Assembly (NCBI RefSeq): GCF_003710815.1
Contig: NZ_RHHP01000003.1
Location: 216,784 to 280,783, forward strand
DNA from: Brevibacillus centrosporus
Lineage (GTDB): Bacteria > Bacillota > Bacilli > Brevibacillales > Brevibacillaceae
Reading direction: 5' to 3'
DNA: 64,000 bases
Shown: positions 1 to 7,813 of the stretch, piece by piece
Layout: the number at the start of each line of letters is the position of its first letter
Numbering within the stretch: position 1 is the first letter of the stretch
Notes under the pieces: model-generated
The model's database searches: none
What the model was told of the DNA's origin: nothing
What the model saw: only the letters and a program-made list of their open reading frames with translations
Position numbers and translations under genes: made by a program

Positions 1-923
1 AGCGGCGGTGTGTAACCTAATAGCCCAGCTGTCGTGAGCAGATCCTCCAGAGAGTTGACGCGAATCACACCGAGCTGACGGAACGCCGCGTCATTGACCG
101 CGTCATCCCCGACCAGTGCACCGGTATGTGCCATCGCGGTATGTGCGCTTTTTTCACTGCGTCCGATCTTCAGCGCAACGACCGGCTTGCCGTACTGCAG
201 CGCTTTTTTGGCTACCCGCGCAAACTCTTCAGGCTGCCGGATCGACTCCAGGAACAGGGCAATGACCTTTGTCGAGTCATCCTCAATCAAATAATCGATG
301 ATATCCGTCGCAGAAATCATCGTCTCGTTGCCCATCGCTACGAGAAAGCTCAGGCCCACATTGCGCACCTGCGCCAGCGTCATAATCGAGCTGGCCAATG
401 CGCCGCTCTGCAGAACCACACCGACCGGCCCTGCCTTGAGCGGCGGCGTGATCGGCAAACCATACGGCGTCAGGCTCGAGGTAACGTTGACAAACCCGTT
501 GCCGTTTGGTCCCAGAATCAGCTGATCATGCTCTTTGGCAAAGGCGAGCAGCTCCTGCTCCAGCTTTTGTCCCGCTTCCCCTAGCTCACTAAAGCCAGCC
601 GTCAAGAGGACCAGATTGCGGATTTTTTTCTCTGCCGCTTCCTTCATCACCTGCATGATGTGACTGGAAGGGACCATGACGTATGCCAAATCAATCGAGT
701 CCTCAATATCTAGCAGGGAGTGATACGCTTTTTGCCCGTGCACGACATCCCGATTGGGGTTGACGCAGTAGATTTCACCGCTAAAATTCATAATATTCAG
801 ATTTTTATAGGTAAAAACCGACCACATGGACTTGTCTGTTGCCCCGATCAGCGCTACATTGCGCGGATGGAAAAACTCCCGCAAACGTTCGGGGGATACG
901 GCTACTTTTGCATTTCCACTCAA
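1..923 (-). CDS. ADP-forming acyl-CoA ligase (acetate-CoA ligase family), N-terminal 307 residues, cut by window edge
   Basis: Reading in from the edge gives a CoA-binding Rossmann domain (residues ~15-110, with RNVALIGATDKS) followed by a succinyl-CoA-ligase-like flavodoxin domain. The phosphohistidine motif AMAHTGALVGDD is at ~264-273 (His266). These are the alpha-type domains of NDP-forming acyl-CoA synthetases, which make acyl-CoA from acid, CoA and ATP, releasing ADP. The C-terminal part, presumably with the ATP-grasp domain, lies outside the window. The start is TTG at 923, chosen for a GGAGGT 7 nt upstream; no in-frame ATG is near. It is the last visible gene of the sigma-54 acyl-CoA operon and probably activates the growth substrate or a released acid. 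Substrate unknown. Confidence 0.85.
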   Translation of the reverse strand, partial: MSGNAKVAVSPERLREFFHPRNVALIGATDKSMWSVFTYKNLNIMNFSGEIYCVNPNRDVVHGQKAYHSLLDIEDSIDLAYVMVPSSHIMQVMKEAAEKKIRNLVLLTAGFSELGEAGQKLEQELLAFAKEHDQLILGPNGNGFVNVTSSLTPYGLPITPPLKAGPVGVVLQSGALASSIMTLAQVRNVGLSFLVAMGNETMISATDIIDYLIEDDSTKVIALFLESIRQPEEFARVAKKALQYGKPVVALKIGRSEKSAHTAMAHTGALVGDDAVNDAAFRQLGVIRVNSLEDLLTTAGLLGYTPP

Positions 924-960
924 TACCGACACCTCCAGTTCAATTCAACCTGCTTTGTAG

Positions 961-1359
961 CTAGACTAGCTTGAAATAAGGCAGAGTGAGATCATCGTCC
1001 ACTTTCTCGAAGGTGACCGTAACCGGTTTACCGATGGCAATGTCCTCCCGATTCCCGGTGATCCGCGTCATCATCCGCACGCCCTCTGCCAGCTCAACGA
1101 TCGCCACTACATAGGGAGCCTGATCAGCAAACGGACCAAACGCTCGATGAACAACGGTATAGCTGTAGATTTTTCCCTGTCCGCTCGCCTGTGTCCATGA
1201 GATCTGATCGGAAAAGCAGTGTGGACATAAGAGCCGCGGATAAAAAATGTGCTTGCTGCAATCATCACAATGCTGGATCATGAGCTCGTGGTTGTTCAAG
1301 CCATCCCAATACGGCTTGGAATCGCTGTCGACCACCGGCTTTGGAATTTGGCCCGCCAT
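961..1359 (-). CDS. DUF35 Zn-ribbon / OB-fold acyl-CoA-associated protein (ChsH2 C-domain-like)
   Basis: A 132-residue protein with an N-terminal rubredoxin-like zinc ribbon (CDDC near residue 32, CPHC near residue 46) and a C-terminal OB fold, as in the DUF35/OB-fold family. Known members partner with Cys-less thiolase-fold proteins: the ChsH2 DUF35 domain activates the Ltp2 aldolase in steroid side-chain degradation. ATG at 1359 is preferred over a longer reading frame because GGGAGGG lies just upstream and the longer frame would overlap the thiolase-like gene by about 75 bp. The thiolase-like gene stops 2 nt before, so the two are probably translationally coupled and form a complex. Confidence 0.85.
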   Translation of the reverse strand: MAGQIPKPVVDSDSKPYWDGLNNHELMIQHCDDCSKHIFYPRLLCPHCFSDQISWTQASGQGKIYSYTVVHRAFGPFADQAPYVVAIVELAEGVRMMTRITGNREDIAIGKPVTVTFEKVDDDLTLPYFKLV

Positions 1360-1360
1360 A

Positions 1361-2512
1361 TTAATCCCTCCCCAGAATAACCGTTGATGTGGATGAGAGG
1401 ACGCCGCCTGTACCGTTGACCAAAGCAAGCTTGGCATCTGGCACCTGACGCTCTCCGCTTTCCCCCCGAAGCTGGCGAGCCGCTTCGATCAGCAAGAAGA
1501 TCCCGTACATGCCTGGATGGGTATAGGAAAGCCCTCCGCCGTTGGTATTCATCGGGAACGCCCCTCCTGGAGCGGTTCGCTGACCGCTGACAAACGCCCC
1601 GCCCTCACCTGGCTTGCAGAAGCCGAGTGCTTCCAAGGTGAGCAGTACGGTGATGGTAAACGAATCGTAAATTTCTGCCACATCGATCTCATCATGCGTC
1701 ACTCCCGCCATCTCAAAGGCACAGCGACCGGACTCACGCGCTCCTGTCATCGTCAAATCAGGCATGTTGGCAATGGAATTGTGGGTATGCGTCTCCCCGT
1801 GTCCGAGAATCCAGACCGGACGTTTTTTCGCACGAGCCGCTGCCCGTGCAGACGCCACCACCACAGCCCCGCCGCCATCCGTCACCAGGCAGCAGTCCAG
1901 AAGATGCAGCGGCTCTGCAATCATCCGGGATTTCAGAACATCCTCGATCTCGATCGGCTCGCGCATCATCGCTTTTTCATTTTTCATCGCCCATTTGCGC
2001 GTAGCTACCGCGATCTCTGCCAGCTGCTCCGATGTCGTCCCGTACTGGTGCATGTGCCGCATGGCCGCCAGCGCATACGCCCCGACTGTCATGGGCAAGC
2101 CAAAGGATCGCTCATACTGCTCCGTGAGAGGAGCAAAAGGGACGGCAGCGCCCCGTGCAGGATTGGAGCGCTGGGTGCTTCCATAAGTGATCAGCGCTAC
2201 GTCGAACAGTCCTGCTCGAATCCCTGCCAAGGCATGCCCGACATGCGACTCAAACGAAGAGCCGCCAATATTGGTTCCATCCGTAAATTTCGGCTTGATG
2301 CCCAAATATTCTCCCAGCATCAAGTTGGGCGCCCATGCCCAGTTCCCCGCGGTAAAGAGTGCATCCACATCATCTTTTGTGAAGCCAGCATCATCCAGCG
2401 CCGCTTTTGCCGCTTGTGCCTGCAGCTGCAGCACGTTTTTCCCTGGCACCAAACCTAGATCAGACTCGGCGACCCCTACAATCGCCGCTATACGCTCGGA
2501 TTTCAAAACCAC
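1361..2512 (-). CDS. Thiolase-fold protein lacking the nucleophilic Cys (Ltp2-like aldolase or lipid-transfer type)
   Basis: A 383-residue thiolase-superfamily protein. It keeps the C-terminal NTNGGGLSYTHPGMYG segment, equivalent to the thiolase GH-containing loop. Where true thiolases have the nucleophilic cysteine (~residues 83-93), this one reads NIGGSSFESHVG, with no Cys. Such members, paired with DUF35, include the retro-aldolase Ltp2, which releases a short acyl-CoA from a beta-hydroxyacyl-CoA. That fits here because a MaoC hydratase pair and DUF35 are in the same operon. The start is GTG at 2512 or TTG at 2506; the G-rich ribosome site fits either, and the TTG spacing is better. A cysteine at another position could still act. 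Confidence 0.8.
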   Translation of the reverse strand: MVLKSERIAAIVGVAESDLGLVPGKNVLQLQAQAAKAALDDAGFTKDDVDALFTAGNWAWAPNLMLGEYLGIKPKFTDGTNIGGSSFESHVGHALAGIRAGLFDVALITYGSTQRSNPARGAAVPFAPLTEQYERSFGLPMTVGAYALAAMRHMHQYGTTSEQLAEIAVATRKWAMKNEKAMMREPIEIEDVLKSRMIAEPLHLLDCCLVTDGGGAVVVASARAAARAKKRPVWILGHGETHTHNSIANMPDLTMTGARESGRCAFEMAGVTHDEIDVAEIYDSFTITVLLTLEALGFCKPGEGGAFVSGQRTAPGGAFPMNTNGGGLSYTHPGMYGIFLLIEAARQLRGESGERQVPDAKLALVNGTGGVLSSTSTVILGRD

Positions 2513-2521
2513 TCACCCCCA

Positions 2522-3766
2522 CTAAACTGTTTTCTGAACGGTATTGGATTGCTGATGTGCAGACGTTTTCCTCTCCCGATGCGTCCAGAGCAGAAAGGCG
2601 CCGACCGTCAGAAGCAGCAGCCCACCGGAGAAGAAGAAAGGACTGCTCGCATGCACCGAGAACAGCCATCCGGCAATCAACGGCCCTAGCGTACGCCCCA
2701 AGCTGCCTACTGTGTTGTAGGAACCAAAACCGCTGCCCTGCAATGCCGACGAGATTCGCAAGGAAATCCCAGTCGTAATGGAAGGAAAAGCAAGACCACG
2801 ACAAAGGGAAAGGAGCGCCACTGCGCCAAATGCCCACACCAGCAAATGAGAGAGTCCCAGAAGGAAGAAGCCGACTGCTCCAAAGGAAAAGCCAATCACA
2901 ATCGTCATCATGTCTCCATAGCGGGTAAAAATACGGGCAAAGACGGTTGCCTGGGCTATCGCACTCACCCCTGCATTCATCATGAACGCCCAGCCCGCCA
3001 TCGTCTGCGTCGACTGAAGCGGGCCTGTGATGTAGTAGGAAAGCGTTGAGGATATGCTCGCGTCCGCCAATGCGATAACAAACGATCCGAACAAAAGCGG
3101 CGCGATCATCCTGTTTTTCAGCAGTAGGCCTAATCGTTTTACCCCAGCTACCCATGCGTTTTCTTTGTTCACTTCCGGGCGGATCGCTTCCGAAGCCCCT
3201 TCCGCAGGCTTACTCCCTCGCGGCAAAAAGCGCATCGCCAAAAGTCCGTTGAGAATCGAAAGCAATCCGACACTGGCAAAGGGCACCCCAATGCCGAAGA
3301 TACTGAGAAACGCTCCAACCGGCGGTCCGAAAATAAAACCAATGCCATTGATCGAGCCCATATAGCCCAGTATTCGCGGCCGTTCCTCGGCACTGGTCAG
3401 CTCTGTCACCAATGCCATCGAAGACGGAGATACGGCTGATGCCATCATCCCTGCCAGAAACCGCAGGATCAGCAATACCGTGATATTGGGTGCCAGCGCC
3501 AAGAGTGCGGAGGACAAACCATAGCCGACGATGCCCATGATCAGGACGGGGCGACGTCCGAGCCTATCGCTTGCCGCGCCCCAGAGAAAGCTGGAGAATA
3601 AGGAGGCGACCGAAAAGACGGAGATCGCCAGCCCCATTTCCAGAGGCGTAGCACCCAAGTGTTTTGATAAAAAAGGCAAGGTGGGCAAGATTACCCCAAA
3701 TCCCAAGCTCGTGAGAAACATGGTTGAGAGCAGGAGCCAAATGGATGCCTTTCGCGTGAGATCCAC
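2522..3766 (-). CDS. MFS transporter (DHA1 / TetA-like)
   Basis: A 414-residue integral membrane protein with about 12 hydrophobic segments. The loop 2-3 motif (GAASDRLGRRPVL, ~residues 63-75) is the A-motif of the major facilitator superfamily. It lies inside the acyl-CoA operon, with 9 bp to the next gene and 28 bp from the MaoC gene. This suggests uptake of the growth acid or export of an intermediate rather than drug efflux, although the sequence itself resembles drug:H+ antiporters. The start is GTG at 3766; the AGAGG upstream is too close to be ideal, so the first residues are uncertain. Confidence 0.8.
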   Translation of the reverse strand: MDLTRKASIWLLLSTMFLTSLGFGVILPTLPFLSKHLGATPLEMGLAISVFSVASLFSSFLWGAASDRLGRRPVLIMGIVGYGLSSALLALAPNITVLLILRFLAGMMASAVSPSSMALVTELTSAEERPRILGYMGSINGIGFIFGPPVGAFLSIFGIGVPFASVGLLSILNGLLAMRFLPRGSKPAEGASEAIRPEVNKENAWVAGVKRLGLLLKNRMIAPLLFGSFVIALADASISSTLSYYITGPLQSTQTMAGWAFMMNAGVSAIAQATVFARIFTRYGDMMTIVIGFSFGAVGFFLLGLSHLLVWAFGAVALLSLCRGLAFPSITTGISLRISSALQGSGFGSYNTVGSLGRTLGPLIAGWLFSVHASSPFFFSGGLLLLTVGAFLLWTHRERKTSAHQQSNTVQKTV

Positions 3767-3794
3767 CCTCTTTCATGCAAGACAGGAGGGATGG

Positions 3795-4220
3795 TCAGGC
3801 GGTCTGATAGTACGTAAGCGACGCTTCCCCGACTGTTAAGGCTTTTCCCTCTTCCCGTTCAATCCGAACCTCCAGGCCAACGGTACGCTCTTTCTCGTCC
3901 TTGGCTACCACCTTTGCATGGCAGGTCAGCACGTCTCCTGGAAAAACCATTCCGGCAAAGCGCACCTTCAAGCGGCTCACAAACCCATGCGTTCCCACGA
4001 TCCCGGCAGCATGCTCGGCGAGAAAGCCCATGCTCAGCATGCCGTGGGCGATCACGCCAGGAAGGCCTACCTTGCGTGCCGTCTCGTCATCCGTATGAAT
4101 CGGATTAAAGTCACCGGAAGCTCCTGCGTATTTCACCAATTGCACTTTTTCTATAGCCGTTTGAATCAATGGTTCCAGCTGCTGTCCTACCTCGATTTCG
4201 TCCCAGCGAATCGAATGCAT
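3795..4220 (-). CDS. MaoC-type (R)-enoyl-CoA hydratase, catalytic subunit
   Basis: A 141-residue single hot-dog domain. The hydratase-2 motif is intact: YAGASGDFNPIHTDDETA near residue 31 supplies the catalytic Asp and His, followed by GLPGVIAHGMLSMGF. It should hydrate a trans-2-enoyl-CoA to a 3-hydroxyacyl-CoA. The next gene upstream encodes a related domain without the His, so the pair probably forms a heterodimer like ChsH1-ChsH2N. Start ATG 4220 with AAGGAGGA upstream. Confidence 0.85.
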   Translation of the reverse strand: MHSIRWDEIEVGQQLEPLIQTAIEKVQLVKYAGASGDFNPIHTDDETARKVGLPGVIAHGMLSMGFLAEHAAGIVGTHGFVSRLKVRFAGMVFPGDVLTCHAKVVAKDEKERTVGLEVRIEREEGKALTVGEASLTYYQTA

Positions 4221-4247
4221 GGACCTATCCTCCTTTCCTGACCAGCC

Positions 4248-4670
4248 TTACAGAATGATTGTGCTTCTTCCCGTGAATACCAGATTCCCATCCAAATCCT
4301 CGCCGCGAATTTCCGTTACCAGAAAGGTCATCGCCCCTAGTTTTCCTGCGCGCTCGTACACATCGACTACCTTGCTCGTGCAGCGCAGCGACTCTCCTGC
4401 GACGATCGGACGTACATAGCTATACTCCTGCTCGCCATGCAGCACGCGCGCCGCCTTGATTTGAAGATTGGGATTGGGTACACGGAATGTCGTCGGGAAT
4501 GTCGGAGGTGCGACCAAGCTGGCAAAGCCGTGTTTTTTCGCAAATTCCTCATCCGTATAGAGAGGGTTGGGGTCGCCAATCGCATTGGCAAACGTCCGTA
4601 TTGCCCCTTTTTCGATCTCTATCACTTTCGACTCGCTTGTGCTGCCAATCACACTGCGATCAAGCACCAA
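4248..4670 (-). CDS. MaoC N-domain (FAS1_DH-like) protein, probable non-catalytic hydratase partner
   Basis: A 140-residue hot-dog protein of the MaoC_dehydratas_N type. The segment equivalent to the active site reads GDPNPLYTDEEF, with Tyr where the catalytic His should be. This subunit therefore probably binds the acyl chain while the neighbour (3795-4220) supplies catalysis. The start is TTG at 4670 (AAAGGAGGG 7 nt upstream) or GTG at 4667; no ATG fits. The 27-bp gap to the catalytic subunit supports co-translation. Confidence 0.8.
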   Translation of the reverse strand: MVLDRSVIGSTSESKVIEIEKGAIRTFANAIGDPNPLYTDEEFAKKHGFASLVAPPTFPTTFRVPNPNLQIKAARVLHGEQEYSYVRPIVAGESLRCTSKVVDVYERAGKLGAMTFLVTEIRGEDLDGNLVFTGRSTIIL

Positions 4671-4704
4671 AGAAGAGCCCTCCTTTCATAGAATCGATTC
4701 GGTT

Positions 4705-5871
4705 TTACAAGAGCTCGCCCACTTTCACATGGCCTTTGAGCAGGTTGCGGGAGATCGTCCGTTTTTGGATCTCATCCGTTCCTTCAAAAATGCGCCACAA
4801 GCGAGCTTCGCGGTACCAGCGCTCGATTGGCAGCTCCTTGGTGTAGCCCATGCCGCCGTGAATTTGCAGCACGCGGTCCACGACCTGGTTCGCCATGACC
4901 GATCCAAACAGCTTGGCGATAGAGGATTGGTGACGGGCATCCATGCCGTTTTCCACCATCCATGCGGCGCGCAGCACGATCCATTTGGCTGCTTCGATCT
5001 CCACAGCAGAATCGGCAATCATCCATTGGATCGCTTGACGCTCTGCGATCGGTTTGCCAAAGGTAACACGCTGCTTGGAATAATCAATCCCCATTTGCAG
5101 CAAGCGTTCGGCTGCCCCTACTGCACGTGCTGGAATCGCCCAGCGCCCTTGACCAATCCATTTCATACTCAGGTTGAAGCCTTTGCCCAGCTCGCCCAAA
5201 ATGTTTTCTTCCGGCACACGGACGTTTTCAAAGACGAGAGAGGCAGGTCCCCATTCGCCCATCGTCGGGATGTTTTCCGAGCGCCAGCCCATGTCACGGT
5301 CCACCAGGAAGCAGGTCACACCGCCATCTGCGCCTTTTTCCTTGTCCGTTACCGCGAATACCATCACGAAGTCTGCTTCGTTTCCGTTCGTGATGAATGT
5401 CTTTTCCCCATTCAGCACGTACTCGTTGCCATCCTTGACCGCTGTCATGCGAATGCTGCGCGCATCCGACCCCGCTCCTGGCTCTGTGATCGCAAAGCAG
5501 GAACGACGCTCGCCATTAATCAATGGGATCAAATATTTTTGCTTTTGCTCCTCGTTGCAGTGATACAAAATGTTATCTGCACTGCCGCCGAAGTTGAAGG
5601 GGACGAAGGTTCGGCCCAGCTCCATGGTAATCAAGGCACTCATGATCGGACCGAGATTGGCTCCGCCGTATTCCTCAGGTGTATTGATTCCCCAGAAGCC
5701 CGCTGCTTTCGCTTTTTGCTGCAAAGCTTTCACTTCTTCACGGGAGATCCCTGGCTTGCCTTCCCGTTCATTGCGCAGCACCTGCTGCTCATAGGGCATA
5801 ACTTCCTTTTGTACGAAATCCCGTACCGTACGTTGTATCATGCGTTGTTCATCGGTTAATGTGAAATCCAT
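4705..5871 (-). CDS. Acyl-CoA dehydrogenase
   Basis: A 388-residue FAD enzyme of standard length for the family. It has the ITEPGAGSD substrate/FAD segment (~residues 128-136), an IHGGMGYT motif (~339) and the catalytic-base motif FEGTDEIQ (~367-374). It oxidises acyl-CoA to trans-2-enoyl-CoA and passes electrons to electron-transfer flavoprotein, whose genes lie in the same block. Start ATG 5871 with GAGGAGG at 8 nt. Chain specificity cannot be read, but the company of a MaoC pair and an Ltp2-like aldolase suggests a branched or bulky acyl-CoA. Confidence 0.93.
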   Translation of the reverse strand: MDFTLTDEQRMIQRTVRDFVQKEVMPYEQQVLRNEREGKPGISREEVKALQQKAKAAGFWGINTPEEYGGANLGPIMSALITMELGRTFVPFNFGGSADNILYHCNEEQKQKYLIPLINGERRSCFAITEPGAGSDARSIRMTAVKDGNEYVLNGEKTFITNGNEADFVMVFAVTDKEKGADGGVTCFLVDRDMGWRSENIPTMGEWGPASLVFENVRVPEENILGELGKGFNLSMKWIGQGRWAIPARAVGAAERLLQMGIDYSKQRVTFGKPIAERQAIQWMIADSAVEIEAAKWIVLRAAWMVENGMDARHQSSIAKLFGSVMANQVVDRVLQIHGGMGYTKELPIERWYREARLWRIFEGTDEIQKRTISRNLLKGHVKVGELL

Positions 5872-5890
5872 CCTGCATTCCTCCTCTTAA

Positions 5891-6649
5891 TTAGCGGCTG
5901 CCGCCGTTGATATAAATGACTTGACCAGACACATAGCTCGCATCGTCACTCACCAGATACGCCACCAGATTTGCTACGTCCTCCGGCTGACCCACACGCC
6001 GCAATGGGATTCGCTGCGAAGCCAGGCGCTGGTTTTCTTCAAAATCAGCCCCTACCCGCTCTGCTGTCTGGCGTGTCATGTCCGTCGCAATGAAGCCAGG
6101 AGCAACGGCATTGACGTTGATGTTAAATGGGCCAAGCTCTATAGCCAGTGTCTTCGTAAAGCCCTGCAAGCCTGCTTTTGCTGCGGAATAGTTGGCCTGC
6201 CCGCGATTGCCCAATGCAGAAGTGCTGCTCGTATTGACGATTTTTCCGTAGCGCTGTTCAACCATGTACTTTTGCGCCGCGCGACTGCACAGAAAGCTCC
6301 CCTTTAGATGCACGTTCATGACCGTATCCCAGTCGTCATCGCTCATCTTGAAGAGCAGATTATCCCGCAGCACGCCTGCATTGTTCACCAGGATGTCGAG
6401 TCTGCCAAACTTGGCGGCCACTTTGGCAAAGGCTCCATCTACATCTTTCGAGTCTGCCACGTTGCAGCCGATGGCGATCGCTTCACCGCCCGCTTCCTGG
6501 ATCGACTGCACGGTTTCCAGGCAGGCTTCCTCTTTCAGATCGATTACGCCCACCTTTGCACCGTCTTTCGCCAGTCTTCGTGCCGTCGCCGCTCCAATGC
6601 CGCGACCAGCCCCCGTCACCACCGCTACCCTGCCTGTCAACTGCCCCAT
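5891..6649 (-). CDS. SDR-family oxidoreductase, FabG-like (3-hydroxyacyl-CoA dehydrogenase candidate)
   Basis: A 252-residue classical short-chain dehydrogenase with the TGAGRGIGAAT cofactor loop, NNAG, the catalytic Ser (NTSST) and YSAAK. The C-terminal SGQVIYINGG is typical of FabG/PhaB-like enzymes. In this operon it probably oxidises the hydroxyacyl-CoA intermediate or reduces a ketone. Start ATG 6649 is chosen because AAGGAGG is well placed; the longer frame adds 16 residues ahead of the Rossmann fold that look artefactual. It sits 17 bp from the MBL gene. Confidence 0.9.
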   Translation of the reverse strand: MGQLTGRVAVVTGAGRGIGAATARRLAKDGAKVGVIDLKEEACLETVQSIQEAGGEAIAIGCNVADSKDVDGAFAKVAAKFGRLDILVNNAGVLRDNLLFKMSDDDWDTVMNVHLKGSFLCSRAAQKYMVEQRYGKIVNTSSTSALGNRGQANYSAAKAGLQGFTKTLAIELGPFNINVNAVAPGFIATDMTRQTAERVGADFEENQRLASQRIPLRRVGQPEDVANLVAYLVSDDASYVSGQVIYINGGSR

Positions 6650-6665
6650 TCCCAAGCCTCCTTTT

Positions 6666-7598
6666 CTAAATCGCCCGATAGTGGGCCACCTTGCCAACCA
6701 TCTGAACGGCAGCTCTAGCCTGCTCCTCCAGCAGGTCCAAATGCCCCTGAATTTCCGATAGCCCTAAAAAGATCGATCTTCCCTGTAAGAATGGAAAAAG
6801 TGCGTGGCTCAACTCATAAACCGAATGTGGATTCTCTCTCAAATGCTCGTAGATCCGCTCGCAGCGCTCCATTTGTTCGGTAAAACGCTTGTCAATTACG
6901 CGCCGATGCCCGCAATAAGCGGTACCATGACCCGGATAGATGGTCTGAAACGACAAATCGTACGTTTTCCGTAACGACTCGCGCAGTTGGATGAGCGGCT
7001 TTTCTCTCTCTTCCTGCTCTTGATCTGGCGGAGTAATGAAAGCGTTTGCGGAAATGTGTTCCAGCAGGTAGTCACCGACGAATGCGTCCCCCGTCCTTTC
7101 ATTCCACAAACAAATGTCGCTCTGACTATGTCCCGGCACATACAGTACTTTCAGCGCTGCACCACCGGCCATTACCGTATCGCCATCTTTCACGTACCGA
7201 ACGTGCCTCCACTCTTTCTGGCGATAGGGCTGCCTGCGCTGAAAAATATCTGCGGCTCCACACCGCGCAATGAACGAGTCAAAAAATGATTCCGACTGCT
7301 CGTGAACAGCTTTGCAGCAAGCAAGCTGTCTTCTTGCCTGCTCGTGGACGTAAATCGGAATGTCTACGTGCCTCTGGATGTCTGCCACGCCGCCACAGTG
7401 ATCGTCGTGCATATGGGTCACAATGATTTGCTGCAGGTCGTGAAGGGAAAGCCCATGCTTGGCTAAGCCTGCTTGCAGCTGCTCCAATGACGCTTGCCCA
7501 GGTATCCCGCTATCGATCAGGGTAACGGGGTCACCCGCCAGCACGTAAACGTTCACGTCTCCTTCCATGTAGGTTGTTTCGATTTCAATTTGGATCAC
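6666..7598 (-). CDS. Metallo-beta-lactamase-fold hydrolase
   Basis: A 310-residue MBL-fold protein with the metal motif THMHDDHCGG at ~61-70 (HxHxDH), GHSQSD near 156 and a C-terminal PGHG motif. The C-terminal helical extension resembles glyoxalase-II/thioesterase-like members. Within an acyl-CoA operon, thioester or lactone hydrolysis is a reasonable guess but unproven. The start is GTG at 7598 with GAGG directly adjacent, so an ATG ten codons in could be the real start. It is the first gene behind sigma-54 promoter P2. Confidence 0.85.
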   Translation of the reverse strand: MIQIEIETTYMEGDVNVYVLAGDPVTLIDSGIPGQASLEQLQAGLAKHGLSLHDLQQIIVTHMHDDHCGGVADIQRHVDIPIYVHEQARRQLACCKAVHEQSESFFDSFIARCGAADIFQRRQPYRQKEWRHVRYVKDGDTVMAGGAALKVLYVPGHSQSDICLWNERTGDAFVGDYLLEHISANAFITPPDQEQEEREKPLIQLRESLRKTYDLSFQTIYPGHGTAYCGHRRVIDKRFTEQMERCERIYEHLRENPHSVYELSHALFPFLQGRSIFLGLSEIQGHLDLLEEQARAAVQMVGKVAHYRAI

Positions 7599-7658
7599 CT
7601 CAGAGATTAGACGCCCCTCCCCTCAGTATCTATCTGAATGTTCACACTCTTTATCTTT

Positions 7659-7674
7659 AGCAACAACCGTGCCA
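7659..7674 (-). promoter_or_regulatory. Sigma-54 promoter P2 (-24/-12)
   Basis: Reads TGGCACGGTTGTTGCT on the minus strand, an exact match to TGGCAC-N5-TTGCW with the required 10 bp between GG and GC. It ends 61 bp before the MBL gene start at 7598. The 215-bp gap it lies in also holds a perfect palindrome TCAAATTTGA at 7740-7749, about 65 bp upstream of the -24 element, a possible activator site. It should drive the MBL-SDR-ACAD-MaoC-MFS-thiolase-DUF35-ligase run. Confidence 0.8.
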
Positions 7675-7813
7675 GTGAAGAGCAAGCTGGAATCCCTCCT
7701 GCTGTTCCACCCTGTCAGCCTGCGCTGTGCCTTGCCAAGTCAAATTTGATTTGCTCCCCGTCTTTCAGATGCGTTCATCGTAAGCCACAACTGAGTAACT
7801 TATTTTTGACTCA

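Noticed and set aside
1517..2458. Plus-strand frame of 313 codons
   Set aside because: Antisense shadow of the thiolase-like gene, which has clear family motifs on the other strand.
4567..5859. Plus-strand frame of 430 codons
   Set aside because: It is the antisense shadow of the acyl-CoA dehydrogenase gene; it has no ribosome site and a His/Cys-rich random composition.
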